Assembly: GCA_015485355.1 (NCBI GenBank)
Contig: WFTQ01000076.1
Location: 18,585 to 82,584, forward strand
From: a bacterium
Lineage (GTDB): Bacteria > Calditrichota > Calditrichia > RBG-13-44-9 > J042
Direction of reading: 5' to 3'
Length of the DNA: 64,000 bases
Below the pieces are notes generated by a model. The model was not told the origin of the DNA. It worked only from the letters and a program-made list of their open reading frames with translations, and searched no databases. This document shows, in pieces, positions 35,076 to 44,032 of this stretch. Each line of letters begins with the position of its first letter. The first letter of the stretch is position 1. A program made the position numbers and the translations under genes.

Positions 35076-36962
35076 TTAAAATGCGAACGATATTCCCAGG
35101 TGAATCTCGTACCGGCGTTCTCCCGGTTGAGGGGTCAGTTTATATCCATAATCCAGCCGAACAGGGCCCACCGGGGTCATCAGGGCCAAACCCAATCCGG
35201 TACTAAATTTCAGGTCCAGAAGCCGCACCTCGCGAAGTTCGGCCCACACATATCCACCATCCAGAAAAACCTCTCCGTACAGAAGCCAGAATAACGGGAT
35301 TCGCAATTCCACATTGGAGAGCCAGAGGGCTTTCCCTCCCAGGGGTACCGGGTGTCCGCGGGTGTCGTAGACCACCGGACCCAACAATTGTTCCGCATAG
35401 CCTCGCACAGAAGAGGCTCCGCCCAGAAAGAACCGCTCGACGAAGGGGATGCGGGTGGCCGGTTTGAATTCGACAATGGCTCCGGCCCGCAAGCGGGAGG
35501 CCAGTACCCAACCAGGGTTGCGGGGCACAGGCTGATAACGGTTCCACTGAACCGTCACCTTGATAAACCGGTTGATGGAGCGCCGGCCGGTATCCATATC
35601 CAGTATCGTAGAATAGACCACTTTGCTGCGAAATTCCAGTAAGGAACCATCCTGGGGGGAAAGATAATTGTCCCGATGATCGCGAATGACCTGAAAGGAG
35701 AACGCGTAAATTAAATCTTGTCCCTGAGTCAGCTTTTGCAGCAGGGTGTCCAGCCGCGTATTCACGCGTCTGGCAGAAAGTATCCCCTCAACACTCCAGT
35801 CATCCGGAAATGCATGGCGCATGTTGAAAGAAGCCGTCCACAGGGTCAAATCGGCCGGATAAATGGGTTTGCGATATTCGCTGTAAGCGAATTGAAAAAT
35901 GCCCGGGGTCCGGGTATATCCAATCCAGGGTTCCACAAAGGTTAAACGAATCTGGTTTTTCGGATTCCGGAGTTTTCCCCGGGAGACATCATACAGAAAC
36001 GATGGGATCAGACTGATCGACAGGCTACGCGCGGTGCCGAAGAGGTTTCGATGTCCCGCCTGCGCGGTGATGTCGAAAGTGCTGGTGGCCCGTCCAAATT
36101 CCTTTTCCTCTTCATAGGTCACACCGAAGCGGACGCCCAACCACCGAGGCCGTTTTTCGACCACAAAAATTTTCAGCCGCACCCGCGAGCGGGAATCATC
36201 TATGGGATCCAATTTGAAATTCACCGATTTGAACAATCCGGTCCCGTAAATATTCCGCTGGGAAAGCTCCAATTTCCGACGGGAATATCGATCCCCTTTT
36301 TGAATTTCCAGTTCCCGGCGAATAATAAATTCCTTCACCCAGCGAAGCCCGAAATACTGGATATCCTCGATGTAAACGGTTTCATTTTCCTGAATATGGA
36401 TGATTAAATCGATCAGCGAGTCCTGCACCACGTTCCGCTCCGGTTGAAGCCGGACGTACAATTTACCTCGATCCAGGTAGTACGCTTCCACGGCATTGAG
36501 GCCCTTCTCGATAAGTGTCGGCTGGTACGGATCACCGGGTTTGATATCGAAAAAACGGCGCAGCACCCTCTCGTCGGCCGATCGGTTCCCCCGAAACGCG
36601 ATCCCACGCAGAAAATAGCGCCTTCCCTCCCGGATGGTGTATACGATCGTGATCTTTTCGCCATCCCGCTTAAAGTCCGAGGAAACAAAAACGTCCAGAT
36701 ATCCATGCAACTGGTAATAATTGACCAGAAGGATTTGGTCCAATTTCAAGAACTTGGCATTAAAGGGTCGGCCTTCCCGGGATTTAAGAATCTTTTTTAA
36801 TTGCCCTTCACTGAACGCCTGCCGGCCGTGAAGGACGATGCGCTCCACTTGTAAAAGCTGAGCCAGGCCTGAACCGGGAAAGAATCCGAAGACCAGAAAA
36901 ACCAACCACCAGCCCCGGTTAAAAATTAACCTGCCAGCTGATGTCGAATTTGATGCGCGCAT
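35076..36962 (-). CDS. tamA: TamA/BamA-type Omp85 outer-membrane protein
   Basis: 628 residues from the ATG at 36962, which has GAGG just upstream; earlier in-frame starts lie deeper inside tamB and lack an RBS. Signal peptide (GWWLVFLVFGFFPGSGLA), three or so POTRA domains (about residues 25-260, for example 'VERIVLHGRQAFSEGQLKK', 'YFLRGIAFRGNRSADERV'), then a 16-strand barrel with the Omp85 signature 'SSVRGYAEQLLG' near residue 519 and a final aromatic 'HLGISFAF'. Together with TamB it assembles or stabilises outer-membrane proteins or helps lipid transport. The gene overlaps the 3' end of tamB by 44 bases, which ties their translation. Confidence 0.9.
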   Translation of the reverse strand: MRASNSTSAGRLIFNRGWWLVFLVFGFFPGSGLAQLLQVERIVLHGRQAFSEGQLKKILKSREGRPFNAKFLKLDQILLVNYYQLHGYLDVFVSSDFKRDGEKITIVYTIREGRRYFLRGIAFRGNRSADERVLRRFFDIKPGDPYQPTLIEKGLNAVEAYYLDRGKLYVRLQPERNVVQDSLIDLIIHIQENETVYIEDIQYFGLRWVKEFIIRRELEIQKGDRYSRRKLELSQRNIYGTGLFKSVNFKLDPIDDSRSRVRLKIFVVEKRPRWLGVRFGVTYEEEKEFGRATSTFDITAQAGHRNLFGTARSLSISLIPSFLYDVSRGKLRNPKNQIRLTFVEPWIGYTRTPGIFQFAYSEYRKPIYPADLTLWTASFNMRHAFPDDWSVEGILSARRVNTRLDTLLQKLTQGQDLIYAFSFQVIRDHRDNYLSPQDGSLLEFRSKVVYSTILDMDTGRRSINRFIKVTVQWNRYQPVPRNPGWVLASRLRAGAIVEFKPATRIPFVERFFLGGASSVRGYAEQLLGPVVYDTRGHPVPLGGKALWLSNVELRIPLFWLLYGEVFLDGGYVWAELREVRLLDLKFSTGLGLALMTPVGPVRLDYGYKLTPQPGERRYEIHLGISFAF

Positions 36963-39900
36963 TACCCTCGGTGGTTTTTTCATAAAAGGAGGAAACAGAC
37001 CAGTTCCGTCCAATTCGATATTCCAGGTAAATTTGATTCCCCGCCTCCCAGCGGAGTTGAGGCGTAGGAATGTTCATGAGCCCCGGTATCCGTGTGGAAG
37101 CCAATCGGGATTTATACTCGAAATATAATTTGGGTGTCAGATATTTGCCCAGGGCCAGGGTCGCCGGAGCCGGATTTAACCGAGCATCCTCCATCAAAGC
37201 AGCACTCTGTGTCGTCTCGATGCGAATCTGATCCAATCCGATAAAATGACGGGCCTCCTTCTCGATCCGGGAAATCAACGTGCGGGTCAATATCTCTTCA
37301 CCCTTTTCCAACAATTTGCTTCCCACTTTGGACTGCAATTCGGAAAACGGCACGCCGAACATCAACAAGGCCATTTGATCTTTCACGTCCGGATAAGGAA
37401 GGGGTTGAGAGGGATCCCGAGCATCATAAATGGTAATCTCTTTCACCGGGTTGTTTAATCGACCCCGTACCGTTAACACAAAAATTAAATCGTACTTGCG
37501 TTTCTGAGCCACAATATGGAGTTCCGGCAATTCTTTGGGATTAACAAAATTGATGCGTCCCTCCTGAATGTTGAACTCTTCTATCTGAACAAAATATTTT
37601 CCTTTCAGAATTTCCAGATATCCGTTCATCTCCAGAGCGGCCCGGGGTTCCTGGATGATTTGAAGGTCTCCGCTGATTTCCAACGTAAACGTGTTAAAAG
37701 GTGCGTGGTTTGTAATAAAAAAGTTGCCGGGGATTCGCACATCCAGGTCGTAAGCCACCAATGGAGGAATTTCCCGCACGGTGGGCGACAGTAATAAATT
37801 TTTTTCCGTTTCGGCGATGTCCAGTTCCACATCGCCTTCATCGGCGTATACCGTTCCGCGCACCCATATGGTGTCCCTCCCCGTAACGGTTAACTGGTCC
37901 GTGCTGAATACCAGGTGGGCATTTTCGATAAAATAATTGATATATGCCTGATCGGCCGCAAAGCGCAATTGATAGCCCGGACGGGAAAGGTCGGAGAGGT
38001 CGATCTTACCCTCACCGGTGATGCGCCCGCTTCCTTCCTCCTTTAATCCCAGGAATTGGAACGGTCGGGTAACCACACGCCAAATGCGGTTCCAGAAGCT
38101 TTGTTCGTTCACCGTGCGGGAGGCGTAGCCCTCCAGACGGTCGAAAATCAAATAGTGATCCTCCAGATGGGCTTCCAGTTGAACATCGGTAATGGGATTC
38201 GCCACTTTGCTCAGATACACCCGCGCGTTGTGCAAGCGCGCCTCTGCTTCCAGCAGTCGAGGCCGATCGATCGCTCCACCCAATTTAAAAAACGTATAAA
38301 TATCCCCCGTAATCCGATCCAGTTCGGGTTCTATCACACTGAGAAAATTTAAACTATCCTCCTGAATGCGGCACAACAATCCAAAACCCTTAGAGGCGAA
38401 TACAACGCCCGGATTTTGCGGATCCCAATTAATGGCTTTCCATCCATTGAAACGCATTTCGGTATGCATAAAATTGACCCGGGCAAAATCCAACAATATC
38501 TTTCGCGGCTGAATCCTCCCGTCCAGTTCGGCGTAGGGGAAAATGTAGTCCCCATAACGAAAATCGTTTACCCGGATCACGTAAGTTCCTCTGGGAGACC
38601 CCATCGTACCGCCGATTTCAATTTGACCATCGATTCGGCCGGTGATCGGCACATTGGTCTTGAAAAAGAAGCCGGCATCCTCCACCCGGAAATCCTGAAA
38701 TTGTATCCGCATTTCAATACGATTGGATGGTGCCATCACGTTTTGCAAAGAAAATCTTTGCTCGGGTAGATGCAAACGGGCATACCATTCCACCCGTCCC
38801 CCATTGTTTTGTGAAAAAGTCATCCGATCGATTTCGAACCGACGATTTTGCAATCCAGCCCGTATCGTGAGGTCTCCAAAAACATGCTCATCCATGGACA
38901 AATCGTTCACCACGGCATGGAAAGAAAAATTCGGATCTCGCAGGTGTCCCTGAAACCGGGTGGTTACATTCAATTTCCCGTCCAGTTCATATTCCGGGGT
39001 CCAGAACTGGTTTAACGCCGCCAGGCGGATGTGCCGCATCTTCAGGACGACATCGCTGCTCCCATGGAAAGCAACCCGCCCTTGCAATGACAGCTCCCCT
39101 CCTCCCCGGGTAAAAAGGGCCAATTGTTGCACCTGCAAGGTGTCCTTACCCCAGACGAAGCGGAAGGGCAAACGGTTTTCCAACCGATAATCACGGTAAC
39201 GAAACTGAAATTGCCTCAGGGTAAACCACCATTTTTGTTGTGCATAGGAAAGCAGCCCCGAAGCAAACACTCGATTTTTCCGGCTAACAAATTGGATTGA
39301 ATCCAGGAATACCACGTTGCGCTGGATCCGAAAGCGCATTCGGGCGTCGGTAATGGGGAGTTCCCACCACCGTCCGGAGGCAACATCCAGGGCAAAACGT
39401 CCCAGCCGATGGCTCAAAAAGCTCCGAATTTGAACATGGGCCCGCACGCCATATAATCGAACCGTTTCATATCGAAGGCTATCCAGAAATATACGGCCTT
39501 CCAGATCAGGATTGTTCAGGGTTCCGCTGAAATGGAGGTTTAAGCTTCCCTTTCCCGACAAGGACGGTAGATTCAGCCGGCGCGCCAGCACCTCCAGGCG
39601 ATGATTCCCGCTTTCGATCCACACATCAAGCCGTTTTTGGCGCTCCACTCTTCCCCGGATACCAAACCGGCTGGACGGGCCCACCACGATACGAGAACCC
39701 TCTTTTAAAAAAAACCGGCCCCGATCCCAGGCCAGCTCAAACTTTACCGAATCTATACGCAGGGTATCCAGGTGCACCGGATGCATAACCAGGTCGGCCG
39801 TCCCCTGCATTCGGCGCCAGGACCAGTGGCGAAATCGAAGCCTTAATTGACCGGATATTCGCGTAGAAAAAGGACTGTTTACCAGAGGCCGGATGTTCAG

Positions 39901-40944
39901 ACGGGAAAACCAGAGCTTCACCGTGTTCCAGGAGTCCGGGGACAGGATACCGGAACCATGCCACCGGCCGACGTTTGAGCTAACCCGAATGTCTTCAAGC
40001 TCATAACGGCGGGCTTTTTTTTTATAACGTAAGCTCAGTCGATCAATTCGTAAACTATCCAGCAACGCCTGAAGAAACAGCTCCCCGGAATATTCCTGAA
40101 AATTACCCATAAACGAACCGTATAGGCGAACATAGCCCGTCCGGTAGGGTAAAGAGGGGAAAATGGCATGCAGGGTGGAAAGATTAATGGTACTGGTATC
40201 GGTAAACAGGTAGAACTTCAATTCCGGAACAAACTCTACTTCTCCGTGACCTATCAATTGGGAATCTTCAAAAAAGGCTTCCAATTGATTAACGGTAATT
40301 CGTTTACGGGTCCCGATGAGTTGAAATTTCAATTGCTGTAATCGCAAATGGTAATTTTCCCAGAATCCCCGAATATAACGGGGTCTGAGCTCAATTTTTT
40401 CTTCACTGAGTTCGCCCTTTAGTTCAACCTGGATGTCTTTCAGCGTTTGAACGGTATCATCTTTCTGAACAACAAACACCCGGCCGTCCTGGATAACCAA
40501 TTGACGGATTACGATCACCGGCACACCCGAGAGATCCAGCGGTGCGGGTACCGGAATTACGGCTTTGTCTTCCGATGCCATCGACGCCCTGGAGGTGTCG
40601 GGAAGCCCGGTTATTGTAAGCTTCGGACCGGAAAGCACGATGCGGTTAAAAAGGTAACGCCGGTTTAAAACATCGAGCAGATTGTAGTGAACCATCGCCT
40701 TTTTAACCGACAAGGATGCCGTGGGGGTTGTGATTTCCAGATCATCCAGTCGGACTTCCCCTATTAAATTGCCGGAAAGATCGCTGTAGCTTACCTGGAC
40801 GTCCGGACCGGAGGCTATTTCCAGTAATTTTACCACCGCCGTATCCACCACCGGGGTAAACCGGTATAGCAGCCATACCAGGAGAACCAGTGCGGTCAGA
40901 AACAGGATCAGGCAAAGCACTATGTAGCGAATCCTTCGTGCCAT
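36919..40944 (-). CDS. tamB: TamB / AsmA-like translocation and assembly module protein
   Basis: 1341 residues. One N-terminal membrane anchor (about residues 5-28, 'YIVLCLILFLTALVLLVWLL') is followed by a very long run of short beta-strand repeats forming a hydrophobic groove, and a C-terminal DUF490 domain (roughly the last 400 residues, 'VARGTVYADEGDVELDIAE'-like and 'LEILKGKYFVQIEEFNIQEG', 'RGRLNNPVKEITIYDARDP', 'ALMMF'-type 'QMALLMFGVPFSELQ'). TamB proteins span the periplasm and are now thought to move phospholipids to the outer membrane and to work with TamA. tamA overlaps its end. The RBS is weak. About 260 bases upstream hold the terminator of the next operon. Confidence 0.92.
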   Translation of the reverse strand: MARRIRYIVLCLILFLTALVLLVWLLYRFTPVVDTAVVKLLEIASGPDVQVSYSDLSGNLIGEVRLDDLEITTPTASLSVKKAMVHYNLLDVLNRRYLFNRIVLSGPKLTITGLPDTSRASMASEDKAVIPVPAPLDLSGVPVIVIRQLVIQDGRVFVVQKDDTVQTLKDIQVELKGELSEEKIELRPRYIRGFWENYHLRLQQLKFQLIGTRKRITVNQLEAFFEDSQLIGHGEVEFVPELKFYLFTDTSTINLSTLHAIFPSLPYRTGYVRLYGSFMGNFQEYSGELFLQALLDSLRIDRLSLRYKKKARRYELEDIRVSSNVGRWHGSGILSPDSWNTVKLWFSRLNIRPLVNSPFSTRISGQLRLRFRHWSWRRMQGTADLVMHPVHLDTLRIDSVKFELAWDRGRFFLKEGSRIVVGPSSRFGIRGRVERQKRLDVWIESGNHRLEVLARRLNLPSLSGKGSLNLHFSGTLNNPDLEGRIFLDSLRYETVRLYGVRAHVQIRSFLSHRLGRFALDVASGRWWELPITDARMRFRIQRNVVFLDSIQFVSRKNRVFASGLLSYAQQKWWFTLRQFQFRYRDYRLENRLPFRFVWGKDTLQVQQLALFTRGGGELSLQGRVAFHGSSDVVLKMRHIRLAALNQFWTPEYELDGKLNVTTRFQGHLRDPNFSFHAVVNDLSMDEHVFGDLTIRAGLQNRRFEIDRMTFSQNNGGRVEWYARLHLPEQRFSLQNVMAPSNRIEMRIQFQDFRVEDAGFFFKTNVPITGRIDGQIEIGGTMGSPRGTYVIRVNDFRYGDYIFPYAELDGRIQPRKILLDFARVNFMHTEMRFNGWKAINWDPQNPGVVFASKGFGLLCRIQEDSLNFLSVIEPELDRITGDIYTFFKLGGAIDRPRLLEAEARLHNARVYLSKVANPITDVQLEAHLEDHYLIFDRLEGYASRTVNEQSFWNRIWRVVTRPFQFLGLKEEGSGRITGEGKIDLSDLSRPGYQLRFAADQAYINYFIENAHLVFSTDQLTVTGRDTIWVRGTVYADEGDVELDIAETEKNLLLSPTVREIPPLVAYDLDVRIPGNFFITNHAPFNTFTLEISGDLQIIQEPRAALEMNGYLEILKGKYFVQIEEFNIQEGRINFVNPKELPELHIVAQKRKYDLIFVLTVRGRLNNPVKEITIYDARDPSQPLPYPDVKDQMALLMFGVPFSELQSKVGSKLLEKGEEILTRTLISRIEKEARHFIGLDQIRIETTQSAALMEDARLNPAPATLALGKYLTPKLYFEYKSRLASTRIPGLMNIPTPQLRWEAGNQIYLEYRIGRNWSVSSFYEKTTEGNARIKFDISWQVNF

Positions 40945-41143
40945 GGCCTCTGTTTATTTTTAGTAAGGAATTTAGAAGAAATCAAGAAATGAAAAAAGAA
41001 ATTAAATCCCGATCGATCGAAACCACCAGCTTTTTCCCGCTCGGATATGCTCTCCATTCTCCGGGGGGGAATCCCCTGTTGGGCGGGAGAGCGACAGAAA
41101 GATCGGATTTCGAAGAATCGTAATACCGATCTCGGTTTGTTCG

Positions 41144-41179
41144 AAAAAAAACGGCGAACCCGTTTTTTCGGATTCGCCG
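41144..41179 (-). terminator. Terminator of the nucleotide-sugar dehydrogenase operon
   Basis: Minus strand: a 10-bp stem CGGCGAATCC (41179-41170) with GGGTTCGCCG (41161-41152), 8-nt loop, then eight T (41151-41144). It begins 25 bases after the stop at 41204. Confidence 0.92.
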
Positions 41180-41203
41180 GGGCCTGCTGGATGCCTGTTC
41201 CTT

Positions 41204-42514
41204 CTACGCCTTGTATATTTTTTCCCGGTACCGTTTGACGTTCTGGGTCGCATTGCGGGTGTCGATAACGATCCGGGCATGTTCCACAATGTCATCCCAG
41301 TGGTACGCCGAATGATCCGTAGAAATCAACACCGCATCGTAGGAACGCAAATTTTCCGGCGTCAGCTCCACACTTTTGTTGTTGAATTTGTAATGGCGTG
41401 TTTCCCATAATTCCGGAATATAAGGATCGTTGTAATCCACAATGGCCCCTTTTTTATAAAGAATGTCCATCAGTTTTAAGGTGGGCGATTCGCGCAAGTC
41501 GTCCACATCTTTTTTATAAGCCATTCCCAGAATGAGAATGCGAGAACCTTTGAGAGATTTTCGATGTTCATTCAATGCATCGACCAGTTTGTTAACCACA
41601 TAATAGGGCATAAAGGTGTTAATTTCTCCTGCCAGTTCAATGAATTTGGTGTTGATATCAAATTCCCGGGCTTTCCAGGTTAAATAGAAGGGATCGATGG
41701 GGATGCAGTGCCCCCCGAGTCCGGGTCCGGGATAAAACGGCATAAATCCAAACGGTTTGGTTGCCGCGGCATTGATCACCTCCCAGACGTCGATGCCCAT
41801 GCGGTCGAGGATGATTTTCATTTCGTTGACCAGCGCGATATTCACGCTGCGGAAAATATTTTCCAGCAGCTTGGTCGCCTCGGCCGCCTGAGAAGAACTG
41901 ACCGGCACGGTTTTAACAATGACCTGATCGTACAACGTCTTCGCCAGCTCCAGCGAAGTAGGGTGATTGGCTCCCACCACTTTGGGAATGGTTTTGGTGG
42001 TATACTTCGGGTTGTTAGGATCTTCCCGCTCGGGGGAAAACGCCAGGAAAAAATCTTCGTGACAGGTTAAGCCGGAACGTTCCAGAATGGGCCGCATGAT
42101 TTCTTCCGTAGTCCCCGGAAAAGTGGAACTTTCCAGAACAACCAGCTGGTTTTTGCGCAAATATTGGGAAATGGTTTCGGAGGTTTTCACGATAAAGGAG
42201 ATGTCCGGTTCTCGATACTTGTTTAAAGGGGTCGGTACGCACACCAGAATGCAATCGGCTTCTTTTAATTGACTGAAATCATCGGTGGCCCGAAATCGCC
42301 GGGCGTTCACGGCCTTTTTGACGCGCTCCGGGCCGATGTGTTTAATGTATGATTCGCCCGCATTTAACATTTCGACTTTTTCCGGATCGATATCAAAGCC
42401 GAGGGCCGGAAATCCTTCTTCCACAAACTCCAGCACCAGGGGCAATCCCACGTAACCCAATCCCACCACACCTACCGTGGCTTCCCGATTTTTGATCTTT
42501 TGCAACAATTCCAT
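41204..42514 (-). CDS. wbpA: UDP-N-acetylglucosamine/-mannosamine 6-dehydrogenase type nucleotide-sugar dehydrogenase
   Basis: 436 residues. Rossmann motif 'VGVVGLGYVGLPLVLEF' near residue 14-30, 'CVPTPLNKYREPDISF', 'ESSTFPGTTEEI' and the catalytic Cys270 in 'GLGGHCIPIDPFYL', then the third domain with 'LILGMAYKKDVDDLRESP'. It oxidises the C6 hydroxyl of a UDP-HexNAc to the uronic acid by two NAD-dependent steps. The 'GGHCIP' form and the PTPL-YREPD block fit the WbpA/TviB branch rather than UDP-glucose dehydrogenase. It probably feeds capsule or O-antigen synthesis with the ugd and Wzc genes upstream. It ends in a strong terminator. Confidence 0.87.
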   Translation of the reverse strand: MELLQKIKNREATVGVVGLGYVGLPLVLEFVEEGFPALGFDIDPEKVEMLNAGESYIKHIGPERVKKAVNARRFRATDDFSQLKEADCILVCVPTPLNKYREPDISFIVKTSETISQYLRKNQLVVLESSTFPGTTEEIMRPILERSGLTCHEDFFLAFSPEREDPNNPKYTTKTIPKVVGANHPTSLELAKTLYDQVIVKTVPVSSSQAAEATKLLENIFRSVNIALVNEMKIILDRMGIDVWEVINAAATKPFGFMPFYPGPGLGGHCIPIDPFYLTWKAREFDINTKFIELAGEINTFMPYYVVNKLVDALNEHRKSLKGSRILILGMAYKKDVDDLRESPTLKLMDILYKKGAIVDYNDPYIPELWETRHYKFNNKSVELTPENLRSYDAVLISTDHSAYHWDDIVEHARIVIDTRNATQNVKRYREKIYKA

Positions 42515-42706
42515 AACCCCAACTTCCCCATTTGTTTATGTTGTTAAACAAGCGCAGAATATACGTCACGGGTTTATCTTCGTCTTGACAAAAATCAAAC
42601 TTTAGATAAGGTCGTTATTTTTATTGGAGTTTCCGGCATCAATAGGTGAAGCCCCAATGCCCTCACAAACCAAAGCTCCTGCTCTACCCGGACGTTTCCA
42701 TCCCGG

Positions 42707-44011
42707 CTAACGGCGCCCCACCCCGTAGTAAGCGAATCCCATTTTCTTCAGCTTTTTGGGTGAGTAAATATTACGGCCGTCGAAAATCACCGGGTTGCTT
42801 AACAGCTCTTTGATGCGTTCAAAGTCCGGTTCTCGATAATCCAGCCATTCGGTCACCAAAATCAATCCATCGGCGCCTCTCAGGGCATCGTAATTGTTTT
42901 CAAAAAATGTGGCATAGTGATCCAGTTTCAACCGACGGGCTTCCGGAATGGCTACGGGATCATGGGCCTGCACCCGGGCCCCCAGCTCGTGCAACTTTTT
43001 CATGATGGAAATGGAAGGGGCCTCGCGCATGTCGTTGGTGCGGGGTTTAAAGCTCAGGCCCCACATGGCGAAGGTTTTCCCCTGAATGTCTCCCCTGAAA
43101 TGACGCAAAATTTTGGGGATAAGCACCAGCTTCTGCTCTTGGTTCACCGCCTGCACGGCTTCTAAAATGCGCAACCGATAGTTGTATTCCCGGGCGGTTC
43201 GGATGATGGCCTGCACATCCTTGGGGAAACAGGAGCCCCCGTATCCTGTACCCGGAAAAATAAAGGAATAGCCGATACGTTTATCCGAACCGATCCCCCG
43301 GCGGACCATTTCCACGTCGGCGCCTACCAGATCGCACAGATTGGCCATCTCGTTCATAAACGAAATCTTGGTGGCCAGAATGGAATTGGCGGCATACTTC
43401 GTCAATTCCGCGCTGCGCTCGTCCATTACAATGATCGGGTTGCCCGTTCGTACAAATGGTGCGTAGAGTTCTTTCATGATTTCGGCGACTTCTTCGTTAC
43501 GGGTGCCAATCACCACCCGATCGGGATACATGAAATCATCCACGGCGGCGCCTTCTTTCAAGAATTCAGGATTGGATACGACCTCGAAAGCGAAATCGGT
43601 TTCTCGGGCAATGGTTTCCCGCACCTTATCGGCCGTACCCACGGGCACGGTGCTCTTATTGACGATGATCTTAAAGCCGTTCATATGTTTGCCTATGGAT
43701 GCCGCCACGGCAAGCACATGGGATAAGTCCGCCGACCCATCTTCTCCCGGAGGCGTTCCCACGGCGATAAAGATGATATCCGACAATTGGACGGCCTCTT
43801 GAATGGCTGTGGTAAAGCGTAATCGCCCATTGTCCAGATTGCGCCGTACCAGGCTATCCAAACCCGGTTCATAGATCGGAATTTCTCCCAGACGAAGCCG
43901 CTCTATTTTGTCTTCATCTTTGTCCATACATATCACGGTGTTCCCACTTTCCGCAAAGCAGGCCCCGGCAACCAGCCCCACATATCCAGTACCTATTACC
44001 GTAATCTTCAT
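42707..44011 (-). CDS. ugd: UDP-glucose 6-dehydrogenase
   Basis: 434 residues. N-terminal NAD-binding '[20 protein letters not shown]', '[15 protein letters not shown]', '[16 protein letters not shown]' and the catalytic Cys261 in '[14 protein letters not shown]'; the C-terminal domain has '[16 protein letters not shown]'. It makes UDP-glucuronate for polysaccharide synthesis. The two dehydrogenases in this cluster are only distantly related and have different cysteine motifs ('GGSCFPKD' here, 'GGHCIPID' in the neighbour), so they probably use different UDP-sugars. The gene lies 21 bases downstream of the Wzc-like gene, with GGAG about 11 bases before the ATG. Confidence 0.94.
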   Translation of the reverse strand: MKITVIGTGYVGLVAGACFAESGNTVICMDKDEDKIERLRLGEIPIYEPGLDSLVRRNLDNGRLRFTTAIQEAVQLSDIIFIAVGTPPGEDGSADLSHVLAVAASIGKHMNGFKIIVNKSTVPVGTADKVRETIARETDFAFEVVSNPEFLKEGAAVDDFMYPDRVVIGTRNEEVAEIMKELYAPFVRTGNPIIVMDERSAELTKYAANSILATKISFMNEMANLCDLVGADVEMVRRGIGSDKRIGYSFIFPGTGYGGSCFPKDVQAIIRTAREYNYRLRILEAVQAVNQEQKLVLIPKILRHFRGDIQGKTFAMWGLSFKPRTNDMREAPSISIMKKLHELGARVQAHDPVAIPEARRLKLDHYATFFENNYDALRGADGLILVTEWLDYREPDFERIKELLSNPVIFDGRNIYSPKKLKKMGFAYYGVGRR

Positions 44012-44032
44012 GTCAATCGTTCTCCATTCATT

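Noticed and set aside
42585..42590. TTGACA on the plus strand between the two dehydrogenase genes
   Set aside because: No -10 box at usable spacing and no plus-strand gene downstream.
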